DNA of 62,866 bases, from contig CAZWCX010000030.1 in the NCBI GenBank assembly GCA_964632945.1, forward strand, positions 1 through 62,866. Direction: 5' to 3'. Shown one piece after another: positions 36,437 to 46,233 of the stretch (position 1 is its first letter; the number at the start of each line of letters is the position of its first letter). The notes beneath the pieces are model-generated. The model was given only the letters and a program-made list of their open reading frames with translations. It made no database searches and was not told the origin of the DNA. A program made the position numbers and the translations under genes. Source of the stretch: CAZWCX01 sp964632945. GTDB taxonomy: Bacteria; Planctomycetota; MHYJ01; WSZJ01; CAZWCX01.

Positions 36437-39400
36437 TCAACGCTCCCGTTCGAAGACGATCCGCTGGGTCTCCGCCTGGTCCACCGCGCGGCAGAACTCG
36501 ATGAAGCGGCCGTACGCCTCCGCCGGCACGTCCTGGGCCGGGATCTCGTACTCCCGCGTCACCCTCACCGCACCCGCCGCGCCGGCCTCTGCCGGGTCGA
36601 CCACGCGGGCGATCCTCAGGGAATACGAGCCGAAGTCGGTTCGCAGCGTCACGCTCTCGGGCAACCGGCGCACGCGCAACCCGGACGGGACGCGGACCAG
36701 GACGGTCGTGCTCGATCCGTACGTCTCTTCGAGATGGATGGGGAGACGACGTTTCGATTCGGCGACGAAGGCGCGCTGCAGGCGCAACGGCACCACTCCG
36801 AGGCCGCAATGCGCGCGGTCCCCCTGTTGGGTGAGGAAGGAGCGGATGCGCAGGGAAAACTCGCCGGTGAACGGCCGGCGCGCCTCCTCCAGGTCGGGAA
36901 ACTCCATTGCGTCCACGACGAGCCCCGGAAACGTCGCGTTGTAGATGGTCTCGAGGAAGATCTTCCGCCGCGCCGCATCGACCCCCGCGAAGCGTTCCTT
37001 CCAGAAGGAGCTCTCCGGTCCGGTGGCCATCGTGCGGCAGGTGAGCGCGGCGGGGCCGTCCAGGGAGGGCTCGATGACGAAGTCCTGGATGGTGCCGAGG
37101 ACTCGTTCGGCGGCCGTCCGGTACACGGTCGGATCTCCGGTGGGGAGGGTGACCAGCTCGGGACCCTCCGCGCCGAGGAGGAGGGCGAATCCGCCGCGAC
37201 GGTCGCCGGGAATCTCGCCGAACGGCAGATATCGGCCCGCTCCGCTCAACCAGACCGATTCCCGATCGTCGAGGCGCACGCGCAGGAGGAGTCCGCCCAC
37301 GCTTGCGCCGTCGAAATGGTCCGGACGCGGCAGGTGCCAGGGCGGAGGCGGCTCGACGTGCGCGTTGGGTCGGGTTGCCGCGAATTCGGCCGGCACCCCC
37401 GCCAGGTCCAGGAGCGGCTTGAGCAGCACGAGCCGGTGTCCGGAGCGCTCGAGGAAGACGGTGTGCGCGGGGGCGAATCCCCCCGTGTCGCGCACGTGAT
37501 CGAGCACGGCGTAGTAGAGGGCCTCGGTCCGCTCCCGCCGCGTCGTCTTCCCCGCGCACACCCGGTCGACGAACGCCTGCAAGTCGTGGGTCGGCACACA
37601 TCGGCCCATGAAGTTCTCGCGCAGATCCGCCCACACGTCCCGCCAGGTCTGCTCCGCGCCCACCGCCACGTAGGGCAGCAGCGTGCGGAAGTGGGGCATG
37701 TGCCCCTCGGGCTCGATGTGCGGCGCGTTCTCGATCCGCCAGCGATGGACGACCATCCCGTCGCGTTCGCTCACCTGCGCGGGGCGCGGCATGTTCATTT
37801 CCGCCGCGAGGAAGGGGAAGCCCTTGGGCACCAGGACCACGAGTTCGGAAATCAGGAAGGTCCCGTCGAAGTTCGGGTCCTGGAAGTAGAAGTTCGGATA
37901 CGTGAAGCGGCCGAGCGGCCGCCCGCGCGCGACGCGCCGGAAGGCGTAGTCGATCACGGAACCCTCGGTGACGCGCGGCATCGTGAGCTCCCGCTCGCGC
38001 GGGATGACCACCGGTTCGAGGACGCTGCCGTCGGGGGCGAAGGTGCGCGCCTCGAGAATCTCGCCCTCGATGTTCACCTTGTCGTACTCGTCCACGCCGC
38101 GCTCGTTGAGGATCTTGACGGCCTGGTGGATGTACTCGGAGTGGGATCCGTCGGGGTGAATGCGCAGGACCGCCTGGTCGAGGAGGTAGACGACGGACGA
38201 GGTCGGCAGGTCCCGGCGGCGGGGGGATCCGGGAATGAGGCGGGCGACGTCGATCTTGTAGGGGGCCCAGAATTCGTCCGGGTCGCCGATGACGCGATCC
38301 CCGGCGGCGCTGCCGCCCGCATCCAGCCAGGCGAGCTCCCGGCGCAGGGCCGCATCGGACGGCTCGAGGGAGAGCGCGGTGCGGTACGCCTCGAGGGCGC
38401 CGGCGCGATTCCCCGCGCGGAGGCGCACGTCCCCCAGCGAACGCCAGGCATCCGCGGCCCGGGGGTCCCACTTCAGCAGCCGCCGCCAACACTCTTCGGC
38501 CTCGACGGGCCGGCCGAGAGATTCCTCGAGGGCGGCCAGACGCCGCAGGATTTGCGCGTCATCGGGGGCCCGCGCCGCCAGCCCCCGCCAGAGGCGCGCG
38601 GCCTCCTCCTGCTCGCCGGCGGCTTCGAGCAGTCCGGTCAGTTGAAAAACGGTCCCGGCGCGGCGGGCGACGAGCTTGCGGGCCCACTCGAGCGCGGCCG
38701 GATAGTTGCGTTCGTCGCGACGCCGGTCGATCCAGTAATTCGCGACCGCGGTCGTTCCCGGAGCGAGTTCCTCCATGCGCCGGATCGCGGTCTCCGCCTG
38801 CGCGTTCCAGCCCCGGCCGCGGTAGAGCTGCATGAGCTGGAAGTGAGGGGCATAGGCCCGGGGGTGTGCCGTCGCCGCCCGGCGCAATGCCTCCAGGGCC
38901 TCGTCGATCTTGTGGTCCGCTTCCAGGAGGTCCGCGAGCGCCAACCAGGCCGGCGCGAAGGCGGGGGCCGACTCGATCGCGCGCCGGTAGTGGTCATAGG
39001 CCCGGTTGCGGCGCCAGAGGTCGGGCCATGGATCCGCCTGCCGGAAGATCTCCGCGGCGGTGTACTGGACGAGCGGATCGTCCTTGCCGGACTCGAGGGC
39101 GGCGCGAACGCGAAAAACCGCCTCGTCGGCGTGACCGCGCCACAGCGCGTGCGCGGCCGCGAGCGCCACCTCCCGGGCCGGAAGTCCCGCCGGGGCGCTC
39201 CCGATCCGGGCGAAGTGCGCCCACGCCGGCCACTCGAACGGGGTGACCGGCGCGCTCTCCGGCTCGGGGGCGGGCGCGAGGGTGCGCAACGTCGCCGCCT
39301 CTTCGATTTCCGCCGGCCGGATCGGCCGGCCGGTCCGGTCAGTCAGAAAGGCGCGAAAGTTGCTGATGCTGCCCGCGACGGTTTTCACCAGAATCCGGTT

Positions 39401-40192
39401 CCAGCCGGGGCGGAGCCGGATGCCGACCGCCCGTTCCCGCGGCCCGTACGCGCGAAAACGGTCGAAAACCAGGGCGGGCAGGTCGTTGACCCAGGCGCGA
39501 AGATTCCCGGGGCACGAGAGGGTGAGGACCGCGTCCGCCGGCGAATCCAGGCGGAACTGCGCCAGCGCGTACGCGGCGCCGCGCCGCGGCGAGAGGAAAT
39601 CGAACGGATCGAATCCGCGTCGCAACCCCGGTGGGGGCGCGGCCCGCCAGGCCAGGTCGAACTCCGTTGCCCCGACCGCCAGTTCGGGATCGTCGGGACG
39701 CACCTCGGGGGGGTAGGCTTCGTCGAAACAGGCCCGGGTGGTGGTGCCGAAGCCGCCGATCACGCACCAGCGACGCAGCGCACCGAGGTCCGCGAACACC
39801 GCCTGCGCAGCGTCGAATTCCCCCGCCTCCTCGTGGCAGTCCGCCAGCATCTCCCCCACCAGTATGCGCGAAAATCCGGACAGCGATGCATCCGCCCACG
39901 CGCGCTCGAGCAGCGGACGCATGCGCTGGAAGTCCACCATCCGACCGCGCAGTTCCGAGGCTCCCCGCAGGAGCGCCTCCGCGCCCGGATCCGCCGGATC
40001 GCGTACGACGGCCTCGAGCCAGGCGAGCACCGTCGCGTCGTAGTCGGACGCCGCGAAGGAGGAATCCCCCCAGGCGGCGGTGGCGGGAGACTCCTGCCCG
40101 GCCGCGGGCGCACCCGCCGGCAGAAGCGCACCCGCCAAGACCCAGAGAAGAACCAAACATCGACGATGCGCCGCCAGAAGGAGATCAGGCAT
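36437..40192 (-). CDS. Secreted TPR protein with DUF3857 and degenerate transglutaminase-like domain
   Basis: The protein has 1251 residues. ATG 40192 has GGGGAAGG just upstream and opens a signal peptide (CLVLLWVLAGALLPAG to AAGQES). Residues 50-330 are mixed. From about 330 to 650 there are eight or more TPR units (AWLALADLLEADHKIDEAL, AWRSLGDVRLRAGNRAGAL). DUF3857 follows (about 690-870; YLLDQAVLRIHPDGSHS, FRRVARGRPLGRFTYPNFYF), then a transglutaminase-like region (about 870-1010) and a beta-rich C-terminus. The usual GDCKD nucleophile motif is replaced by SGHRLVLL near residue 920, with no Cys, so the domain is probably not catalytic. The same protein architecture is frequent in Bacteroidetes and planctomycete envelope proteins. 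It probably heads an operon with the Ser/Thr kinase. Confidence 0.85.
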   Translation of the reverse strand: MPDLLLAAHRRCLVLLWVLAGALLPAGAPAAGQESPATAAWGDSSFAASDYDATVLAWLEAVVRDPADPGAEALLRGASELRGRMVDFQRMRPLLERAWADASLSGFSRILVGEMLADCHEEAGEFDAAQAVFADLGALRRWCVIGGFGTTTRACFDEAYPPEVRPDDPELAVGATEFDLAWRAAPPPGLRRGFDPFDFLSPRRGAAYALAQFRLDSPADAVLTLSCPGNLRAWVNDLPALVFDRFRAYGPRERAVGIRLRPGWNRILVKTVAGSISNFRAFLTDRTGRPIRPAEIEEAATLRTLAPAPEPESAPVTPFEWPAWAHFARIGSAPAGLPAREVALAAAHALWRGHADEAVFRVRAALESGKDDPLVQYTAAEIFRQADPWPDLWRRNRAYDHYRRAIESAPAFAPAWLALADLLEADHKIDEALEALRRAATAHPRAYAPHFQLMQLYRGRGWNAQAETAIRRMEELAPGTTAVANYWIDRRRDERNYPAALEWARKLVARRAGTVFQLTGLLEAAGEQEEAARLWRGLAARAPDDAQILRRLAALEESLGRPVEAEECWRRLLKWDPRAADAWRSLGDVRLRAGNRAGALEAYRTALSLEPSDAALRRELAWLDAGGSAAGDRVIGDPDEFWAPYKIDVARLIPGSPRRRDLPTSSVVYLLDQAVLRIHPDGSHSEYIHQAVKILNERGVDEYDKVNIEGEILEARTFAPDGSVLEPVVIPRERELTMPRVTEGSVIDYAFRRVARGRPLGRFTYPNFYFQDPNFDGTFLISELVVLVPKGFPFLAAEMNMPRPAQVSERDGMVVHRWRIENAPHIEPEGHMPHFRTLLPYVAVGAEQTWRDVWADLRENFMGRCVPTHDLQAFVDRVCAGKTTRRERTEALYYAVLDHVRDTGGFAPAHTVFLERSGHRLVLLKPLLDLAGVPAEFAATRPNAHVEPPPPWHLPRPDHFDGASVGGLLLRVRLDDRESVWLSGAGRYLPFGEIPGDRRGGFALLLGAEGPELVTLPTGDPTVYRTAAERVLGTIQDFVIEPSLDGPAALTCRTMATGPESSFWKERFAGVDAARRKIFLETIYNATFPGLVVDAMEFPDLEEARRPFTGEFSLRIRSFLTQQGDRAHCGLGVVPLRLQRAFVAESKRRLPIHLEETYGSSTTVLVRVPSGLRVRRLPESVTLRTDFGSYSLRIARVVDPAEAGAAGAVRVTREYEIPAQDVPAEAYGRFIEFCRAVDQAETQRIVFERER

Positions 40193-40548
40193 GGCCTTCC
40201 CCGGGATCAGGACCTGCGGACCCACGACGCACCCATCGTGAGCATCGGCCCGCGATCTGTCAATCGAGATTCTCCCCGGTGATGCCGGCCTCCGGCGCCC
40301 CCCCCGCTCCGGCGGCCTCCCCCGTCGCGCCGCTGCGACTCCGCGCTCCGGCTTGCGTCGCATTCCCGCGGGCGGAGCCCATCGCATCGGAGACACGGTC
40401 TGACACGGCGGGGAGACACGCTCCGCCTCGCCGACCCAAGTCCATGCCGGGCGGACTCGTGCGGCAAGGCCGGCGCCCGGGTCCGCGATTGCCCGCCGCC
40501 GGAACGAGTCTTGCGATTCCCCTGCCGTCCCCCAGGCCGGGAGTCTTC
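40193..40548. other. 356-bp divergent intergenic region
   Basis: It separates the DUF3857 gene (minus) from the Wzz-like fusion (plus). It contains the promoter-like pair for the minus gene at 40235-40263. No convincing promoter for the plus gene or small gene is seen; the plus gene has GGGAG 6 bp before its ATG. The sequence is GC-rich with no strong hairpin. Confidence 0.45.
40235..40263 (-). promoter_or_regulatory. Possible promoter of the DUF3857-kinase unit
   Basis: TTGACA (40258-40263) on the minus strand matches consensus fully. The -10 at 17 bp is CACGAT (40235-40240), a poor match. It lies 43 bp upstream of ATG 40192. Confidence 0.4.
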
Positions 40549-43500
40549 ATGCAGCCGAGCGATCCCCGGATTCCGTTCAAGGGCGAACCGATTCGCGCGC
40601 GCGTCGTCGGGCTCGTCGCGCTCGCCCCGCTCCTGCTCGCCCTCCTCGTCCACTCGATCTGGCCGCGGACCTTCGCCGCCCGAGGCACGATCGTGGTCCG
40701 CGCGGCGCACGGCAATCCCGGACCGGCGACCGCGGCGGCCCTCGTCAGCGCCCAGCAGCGCATCCTGACCGCGCCCGAGCTCCTGCGCCGAGTCGCCCGC
40801 GTACACGATGACCCCGGCGGTGTCGTCGCCGACCTCGACCGCCTGCGTCGAATCGAGGCAGGATTCGAAGCGACCTCGGATCCGCTGATCGGATTGGTCC
40901 GGGTCCGGCTGGTCGATCGCGACCCCGTGTGGGCCGAAACGACGCTCGACGAGATCCTCCGCCAATTCCTGTCCTTTCGCTCCGACCTCTCCGCGACCGG
41001 CGACGGGTCGAGCGTTCTTCGCGAGCGGGCGGACGAGTACCGGAACGATCTCCGGGCCGCGGAGAAGGAACTTCAGGGTCGTCGAGCGGAGGTCGCGTCC
41101 GCCCTCGACGCCGAACGGGAGCTGACCGCCAATGCCGAACGTCTGGTGGCCCGGCAGAAGGAACTCGACGAGCTCGAACTGGAGGCGGTGGAACTGGAGA
41201 CCGCGCTTCGGCCGCTGCGACTGGCGCTGGCGGAGGACCGCATCCAGTACTTTGCGTTCCTGAATCTCGATGCTTTGACGGGGATCGGGTCCCGGTTGAG
41301 CGAACTGCGCGCGGAACTGGTTCGACTGCGACGAGCGTTCCGGGATGGCATGGGAGGACAGGACGCGGTCGAGGCGGGCATCCGGGAAACCTACGACGAA
41401 CTTCGATTCGAGGCCCGGAAGGTGCTGGCGAGTCGGGCGGACCGCCAGAAGGGGATCGAGGCCAGGATCCAGTCGCTCCGCGCCGCCATCAGCGAGCTGG
41501 AAGCCCGGAATCGGGCCCTGCACGAGCGCGGTGTCGAACTCCGGCGCGCCGAACGCGAGGCTCGACTCGAGGCCTACTCGTACGAGACGTTCCGCCGGCG
41601 CGCGGAAGACTTGCGCATCCAGGGGACGCTGGATACCGCCGCCGAGACCAGCCAGGTGCGGATCCTGTCCTGGGGGCGCGGTTCCGCCACCCCTGCGTCC
41701 CCCCGTCCGGGACCGATCTTCTTCGTCGGCGTCCTGCTCTCCCTGACCTGCGGATGCGTTGCGGAGCGCACCCGGCGCGCCCGGAACCGTGCGCGTGCGG
41801 AGGAGGAGGCCCGCCGGACCGCCGCGCGCCGAAGCGCAAATCGCGCCGTTCGCGAAGCGACGTATCCACTCGTCGACGGCGGACTGTACCCGCGCAAGCC
41901 GGTATCCGCCCTGCCGAAAGGCGGCACGACCGAGCGGGCACTCGCCCTCTCTCCGGCGCCGACGCTCCGGCAACTGGGCCCCCCGGGAAAAGCGGGTGCG
42001 CCACCCGTGCGGACCCTGCCGGTCGCCGGACGGCCGGGAGTCTGCACCTCGACCTCGCCGGCGACTCCCGCGCGGCCGGGGGTTCGCGAGGCCACGACAC
42101 CGGCCGCTCCGGGCCCGGATCCTGCCGGTGCAGCGGACCCCGGCGCGGCCACGACCCCGCGATCGGCGACGAAAACGGCCGCACCGGCGCCCCCCCCCAG
42201 CGCAACCGACGCGGGCGTCGCAACGGAGTCGTCCATGCCGGCGAATGCAGACCCGGCGACCCGTGCGAACGAGGCGGGCAACGCAGAGGTGGAGCCCCAG
42301 GTGGCGGCAGCGACCCAAGCAGATGCGGCGACTCAAGCGGAGTCCAGTCCCAACCCGCGCATGGGATCGGGATCCGTCACCTCGAGCCCGCCCGACCAGG
42401 CGACGGCGAACGAAAACGGTCCGGGACGGTCACCGATCGGGGCGCGGGTCGCCCTTGCGCTTCGGATGGCCGAGGACCGCCTGCAGCGGGGCCGCTTCCG
42501 CGAGGTCGGCTGCCTCCTGGGAACCGTGGGTGCCGTCGAACCGGCCGTGCGGGAGCGAGTGGGTGGACTGCACCTCGCGGCGGCCTGGGCCGCGTACTTC
42601 ATGGGCGCAGACGCGAAGGCGGTTGGGCAAGTTGCCCGGGTGTTCGATTGCAGCCAGGACCCCTTCGTTCGTGGATGCGCCGCGCTGTGCGCCGGACTTG
42701 CTTTCCGCAAGCTGGGCCAGGTCGACCGCGGGATCGCCTCGGCCGCGCTGGCCTGTCGGCAGCTGGATCTCGCCCGCCAGAGCGGGGAGGGAGACGAGGC
42801 GGAGCGGACACTGTGGCTCGCCCAAGCGCAGATCGCCCGCGGCGCGGGCGGGGACGCGCTGGAAGACGCCGACCGATTGGCGGCGGGCCGGACGGGGGAG
42901 TTCGCCGATCCCCTTCGCAAGGCCGTCCAATTGTACCGTCGATTTCTCGCGGGTGAGCCCGTCTCGGAGGCCGTCCGCAATGCCGTGGAGGGCGGAGTGA
43001 TGCGCACCTGGATTGCCATGCTTCCCGGAGCAGAACGAGCCGCTCGGTACACCGGAATGGAAGCGCCGGTCGCACCGCCGGTCGACGTGTCCGGAGCGTC
43101 CGGAGGCGACTCCGACTTGCGCCGCCGCCTCCTGGAGCTCCGAGCCCGCACCGGCGCGTCCGACTCGGGAATCCGCACCCGCAAGGCCCCCATCGGATCG
43201 ATCCTGCTCGTCGAGCCGCATGACGATCGGGCGGCGGCCTTCGCCGCCTGCCTCGCCGGGTCGGGACACTCGATCGCCGCGCGAGTGGGCAGCCTCGACG
43301 CCGCGCTGCAGCGGATCAGTCACGTCGGAGCGTCCATTCTGGTATTGGACCTGCAGTCGCCCGGGGTGGCGGTCATGGACCGCATGGGCGCCAGCGGCAC
43401 GATCCAGCGCATCCTGAGCGTGGACCCGCAGGCGCGCATCGTGGTGACCTTTCCGGCGGTATTGCGTCACCTCCTGATGAGCTCATTGCGCGCGGGCGCT

Positions 43501-43968
43501 CGCGCGCACGTCGAGCAACCGTTCACCGCTGCCCGGGTGCTGGGAGCCCTGCACGCCGCGCTGGCCGCGCGGTCGGGGGTCGAGACGCTGCGTCGGAACG
43601 TGCTCGGGCTGAACCGCCCCCACGCCTGCTCCTGGCGATCGGCAGGAGGACTTCTGAGTTCGCTGCTGTTCGGGTGGCGAAATTTTTCCGCCCGCTCGCT
43701 GGATCCCGCAGGGATCGATGCCGTCCTGAGCCGCGGACTGAGTCCGGGACGAATCGTGCGCCTCCGGGTCCAGATCCCTCCGTGGCCGGAACCGCTGGAG
43801 ACCGAGGCCCGGATTGTGTCATGCCGGCAGGATCCGGTGCTCCACTTCTGGCTCACGCGTTTCCAGTTCGTCCGCCTTCCGGAGGATCGTCGGGAGGCGC
43901 TGACGGCGTACCTGACGACGATCCTGGGCAGGGAACGGCCGGTGCAGCCGGCCCCTGCGGGCGGATGA
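40549..43968 (+). CDS. Wzz-like membrane protein fused to receiver-like and PilZ-like domains
   Basis: The protein has 1139 residues. ATG 40549 has GGGAG upstream. Residues 17-39 and about 387-407 are membrane helices that bracket a periplasmic domain with a long coiled coil (about 130-370), the layout of Wzz/polysaccharide co-polymerases. A cytoplasmic Ala/Pro/Thr-rich linker (410-625) follows, then a helical repeat region (630-840). Next is a receiver-like domain (about 882-1005: ILLVEPHDDR, phospho-acceptor Asp934 in VLDLQSPG, VVTFPA). The conserved Lys before Pro-Phe is Gln (EQPF). The last domain (about 1015-1130) looks PilZ-like, with SLDPAGI and the ending RLPEDRREALTAYL, though the RxxxR c-di-GMP motif is not clear. 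It may link chain-length control of an exported polysaccharide to signalling. No glycosyltransferase genes adjoin it. Confidence 0.75.
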   Translation: MQPSDPRIPFKGEPIRARVVGLVALAPLLLALLVHSIWPRTFAARGTIVVRAAHGNPGPATAAALVSAQQRILTAPELLRRVARVHDDPGGVVADLDRLRRIEAGFEATSDPLIGLVRVRLVDRDPVWAETTLDEILRQFLSFRSDLSATGDGSSVLRERADEYRNDLRAAEKELQGRRAEVASALDAERELTANAERLVARQKELDELELEAVELETALRPLRLALAEDRIQYFAFLNLDALTGIGSRLSELRAELVRLRRAFRDGMGGQDAVEAGIRETYDELRFEARKVLASRADRQKGIEARIQSLRAAISELEARNRALHERGVELRRAEREARLEAYSYETFRRRAEDLRIQGTLDTAAETSQVRILSWGRGSATPASPRPGPIFFVGVLLSLTCGCVAERTRRARNRARAEEEARRTAARRSANRAVREATYPLVDGGLYPRKPVSALPKGGTTERALALSPAPTLRQLGPPGKAGAPPVRTLPVAGRPGVCTSTSPATPARPGVREATTPAAPGPDPAGAADPGAATTPRSATKTAAPAPPPSATDAGVATESSMPANADPATRANEAGNAEVEPQVAAATQADAATQAESSPNPRMGSGSVTSSPPDQATANENGPGRSPIGARVALALRMAEDRLQRGRFREVGCLLGTVGAVEPAVRERVGGLHLAAAWAAYFMGADAKAVGQVARVFDCSQDPFVRGCAALCAGLAFRKLGQVDRGIASAALACRQLDLARQSGEGDEAERTLWLAQAQIARGAGGDALEDADRLAAGRTGEFADPLRKAVQLYRRFLAGEPVSEAVRNAVEGGVMRTWIAMLPGAERAARYTGMEAPVAPPVDVSGASGGDSDLRRRLLELRARTGASDSGIRTRKAPIGSILLVEPHDDRAAAFAACLAGSGHSIAARVGSLDAALQRISHVGASILVLDLQSPGVAVMDRMGASGTIQRILSVDPQARIVVTFPAVLRHLLMSSLRAGARAHVEQPFTAARVLGALHAALAARSGVETLRRNVLGLNRPHACSWRSAGGLLSSLLFGWRNFSARSLDPAGIDAVLSRGLSPGRIVRLRVQIPPWPEPLETEARIVSCRQDPVLHFWLTRFQFVRLPEDRREALTAYLTTILGRERPVQPAPAGG

Positions 43969-44100
43969 CGGTCCGTCGGCAGCCCGCGTTGCGCGTCCCG
44001 GACGGCGTCGATCGACGGCCGATTGCGATTCCTGCGCGCAGTTCGCATGCGCTCGCACGGAACGGCAGCCGGCTCGTCGCGGGCGGGCGGGGCCCGGGGA

Positions 44101-44715
44101 TCACGCCGGCGAGCGCGATCCGTGGAAGGCGGACGGAACGCTTCGGCGGAGGAGCGGCAGTACGGATTCCATGGGCAATCCGACGACATTCGTGAAGCTG
44201 CCTTCCACGCGATCGATCAGGGGATCCCGTCCCCGGCGGATGGCATACCCCCCGGCGTAACGGGTGGGGTCGTCGGCACGGAGCAGGCGCTCCAGGGCCC
44301 GGCGATCGAGGTCGCGGACCGTGACCGTCGACTCTACGTACAGGGTGGAGCGGCGGGAGCCGCGTTGAACGACGACGCCGGTTGCCAGGATGTGGGGGCG
44401 GCCGGCGAGGCAGGACAGCAGGTCCAGCGCGGCTTTCCGCGTGGGCGGCTTGCCCAGGAGCCGGCCGGCGAACTCGATCATGGTGTCGGCCGCGAGCACG
44501 CAGGCGTCGGGACGCCTGCGCGCCACGAATCCTGCCTTGCGGCGGGCGTTCTCCACCACGGTCTCGCGCAGGCTTCGCCCCCGGCCCTTGAGCTCGCGCA
44601 CGCGTGCGGGTCGGACTTCGAAGCGAACGCCGGCGGCGCGAAGAAGACGCTGGCGGGCGGCGGACGCGGATGCTAGGATGAGCGCAGTTTCGGGCTTCGG
44701 CAACGTTCCGGACAA
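44101..44715 (-). CDS. maf: Maf-family nucleoside triphosphate pyrophosphatase
   Basis: The protein has 204 residues. It removes non-canonical or modified nucleotides (dTTP/UTP or m7GTP type) as monophosphate plus pyrophosphate. The Maf signatures are LILASASAARQRLLRAAG near the N-terminus, ENARRKAG, VLAADTMIEFAG, RDPLIDRVEGSFTNVVGLP. The start is a TTG at 44715 preceded by GGGAG at about 11 bp; a second TTG four codons on is an alternative. It is divergent from dus with 35 bp between starts. Confidence 0.9.
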   Translation of the reverse strand: MSGTLPKPETALILASASAARQRLLRAAGVRFEVRPARVRELKGRGRSLRETVVENARRKAGFVARRRPDACVLAADTMIEFAGRLLGKPPTRKAALDLLSCLAGRPHILATGVVVQRGSRRSTLYVESTVTVRDLDRRALERLLRADDPTRYAGGYAIRRGRDPLIDRVEGSFTNVVGLPMESVLPLLRRSVPSAFHGSRSPA

Positions 44716-44750
44716 GGTCGGTTCGCTCCCTGAATTCGGATCGGTCGCGC

Positions 44751-45836
44751 ATGATATCGAACGGCCCGTCGGGCTACAAGCGTCGCGTCCTCCAGTCCCC
44801 GATGTGCGGATGCAGCGATCTCACCTTCCGCGAGATCGCGCGCGAGCACGGGTGCGAGCTGGCGTTCTGCGAAATGGTGAAGGACGACGCCGTGGTCCGC
44901 GGGAACGAGAAGACGCGTCACCTGCTCGCGTCGGGCGAATTCGACCACCCGCTCGGGATGCAGCTGGTGGGACGAGAGCCCGACACGATGGCCGAGGCGG
45001 CCCGGATTCTCGAATCCCTGGGCGCGGACGAGGTGAACGTCAACCTCGGGTGTCCGGTGCCCAAGATCGTGAAGGGCGGCTGCGGCGCGGCGCTGCTGCG
45101 CGAGCCCGAGCAGGTCGGCCGGATCCTGCAGGCCATGGTGCGCGCCGTGCGGATTCCCGTCACGGTGAAGATGCGCACCGGCTGGACGGACGCGGAGGAC
45201 AACGCGTTCCTGGAAGTGGCGCGGATCGCCGCGGGAGTCGGCGCGGCCGCGATCACCGTGCACGGGCGCACCCGGCAGCAGATGTACGCCGGCTTCTCGA
45301 ATCTCGAAACCATCCGCGCGGTCGTCGAGGCGGTGGACGTTCCCGTGATCGGAAACGGCGACCTGCGGTGCGGCGCCGATGCCGTTCGCATGGTCGAGTC
45401 GACCGGCTGCGCGGCGGTGATGATCGCGCGCGGCGCGCTGGGCAATCCGTGGATCTACCGTGAGGCGGCCGCCGCCCTCGCCGGCGAACCCGCGCCGTCC
45501 GCGCCGACCGTGGCCGATCGCGTGCAGGTGCTCGAGCGCCACTTCCTCCTCGCCCGCGCCCGCTACGGCGATTTCGGCGCCTGCATCCGCATCCGCAAAG
45601 TGATCGGCTGGTACTCGGCCAACCTCGAGCACGCCGCCTCGATCCGGAGCCGCGGCAATCTCGTGGCCGGGGTTTCGGACTTCCGCGCCGTGATCGAGTA
45701 CATCTATGCAAACAACGACGCCCATGCGCGTCCCGTCATGCGCACCTCCGTCGTCACCCGCGGCGAGGGAGAGTGCGGCGCGGAACCGGATGTCCGCGAC
45801 GCGGCGGCGGTGAATTCTTCTCCGAGGGGATGCTGA
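44751..45836 (+). CDS. dus: tRNA-dihydrouridine synthase
   Basis: The protein has 361 residues. It is an FMN enzyme that reduces uridine to dihydrouridine in the tRNA D-loop. TIM-barrel signatures are LQSPMCGCSDLTFREIA, LGMQLVGREPD, VNLGCPVPKIVKGGCGAALL with the catalytic Cys, VKMRTGW, ITVHGRTRQQMYAG, GNGDLRCGADA and MIARGALGNPWIY. These fit the DusB subgroup best. The last 30 residues extend past the usual helical domain and look unconserved. Its stop overlaps the next start by one base (TGATG). Confidence 0.93.
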   Translation: MISNGPSGYKRRVLQSPMCGCSDLTFREIAREHGCELAFCEMVKDDAVVRGNEKTRHLLASGEFDHPLGMQLVGREPDTMAEAARILESLGADEVNVNLGCPVPKIVKGGCGAALLREPEQVGRILQAMVRAVRIPVTVKMRTGWTDAEDNAFLEVARIAAGVGAAAITVHGRTRQQMYAGFSNLETIRAVVEAVDVPVIGNGDLRCGADAVRMVESTGCAAVMIARGALGNPWIYREAAAALAGEPAPSAPTVADRVQVLERHFLLARARYGDFGACIRIRKVIGWYSANLEHAASIRSRGNLVAGVSDFRAVIEYIYANNDAHARPVMRTSVVTRGEGECGAEPDVRDAAAVNSSPRGC

Positions 45837-46096
45837 TGCCGACGTACGAGTACGTTCCGAAAGAGGGCAAGGGCTGCCCCCACTGCAAGTCCGGTTTCGA
45901 GGAGATTCAGCGCATGTCGGAGCCTGCGCTGGAGAAGTGCCCGCGGTGCGGCGGCGCGGTGATGCGCCGGATCGGCGCGTGCAACGTGAATCTGCGGCCC
46001 TCCGAAAAGGCGCAGATGAGCTCGAAAAACCTCAAGCGGTTGGGCTTCTCGAAGCTGGTCAACGAGGGGGACGGGAAGTTCCGCAAGACCGTTTGA
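45836..46096 (+). CDS. FmdB-family zinc-ribbon protein
   Basis: The protein has 86 residues. ATG 45836 overlaps the dus stop by one base and has GAGGGG upstream, so it is translationally coupled. It begins MPTYEYVPKEGKGCPHC, with a second pair CPRCGG at about residue 40. This is the CxxC...CxxC ribbon of the FmdB/putative regulatory family, whose function is unproven. The C-terminus (NLRPSEKAQMSSKNLKRLGF) is a conserved-looking basic helix. A second family member is at 57676-57951. A 7-bp GC hairpin follows at 46130-46148, possibly ending the transcript. Confidence 0.85.
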   Translation: MPTYEYVPKEGKGCPHCKSGFEEIQRMSEPALEKCPRCGGAVMRRIGACNVNLRPSEKAQMSSKNLKRLGFSKLVNEGDGKFRKTV

Positions 46097-46233
46097 CCGC
46101 CCGCGGGACCCCCCGCTTCGCGGCGCCGGCCCCGGCGGGGTGCCGGGGTCGAGCCGTTCCCCCCCGACCCCCGCGGTAGACGACTCCTCCGCGCGGCCTG
46201 CCGATCGAGTCCGCCGCCGGCACTCGCCCCTCC

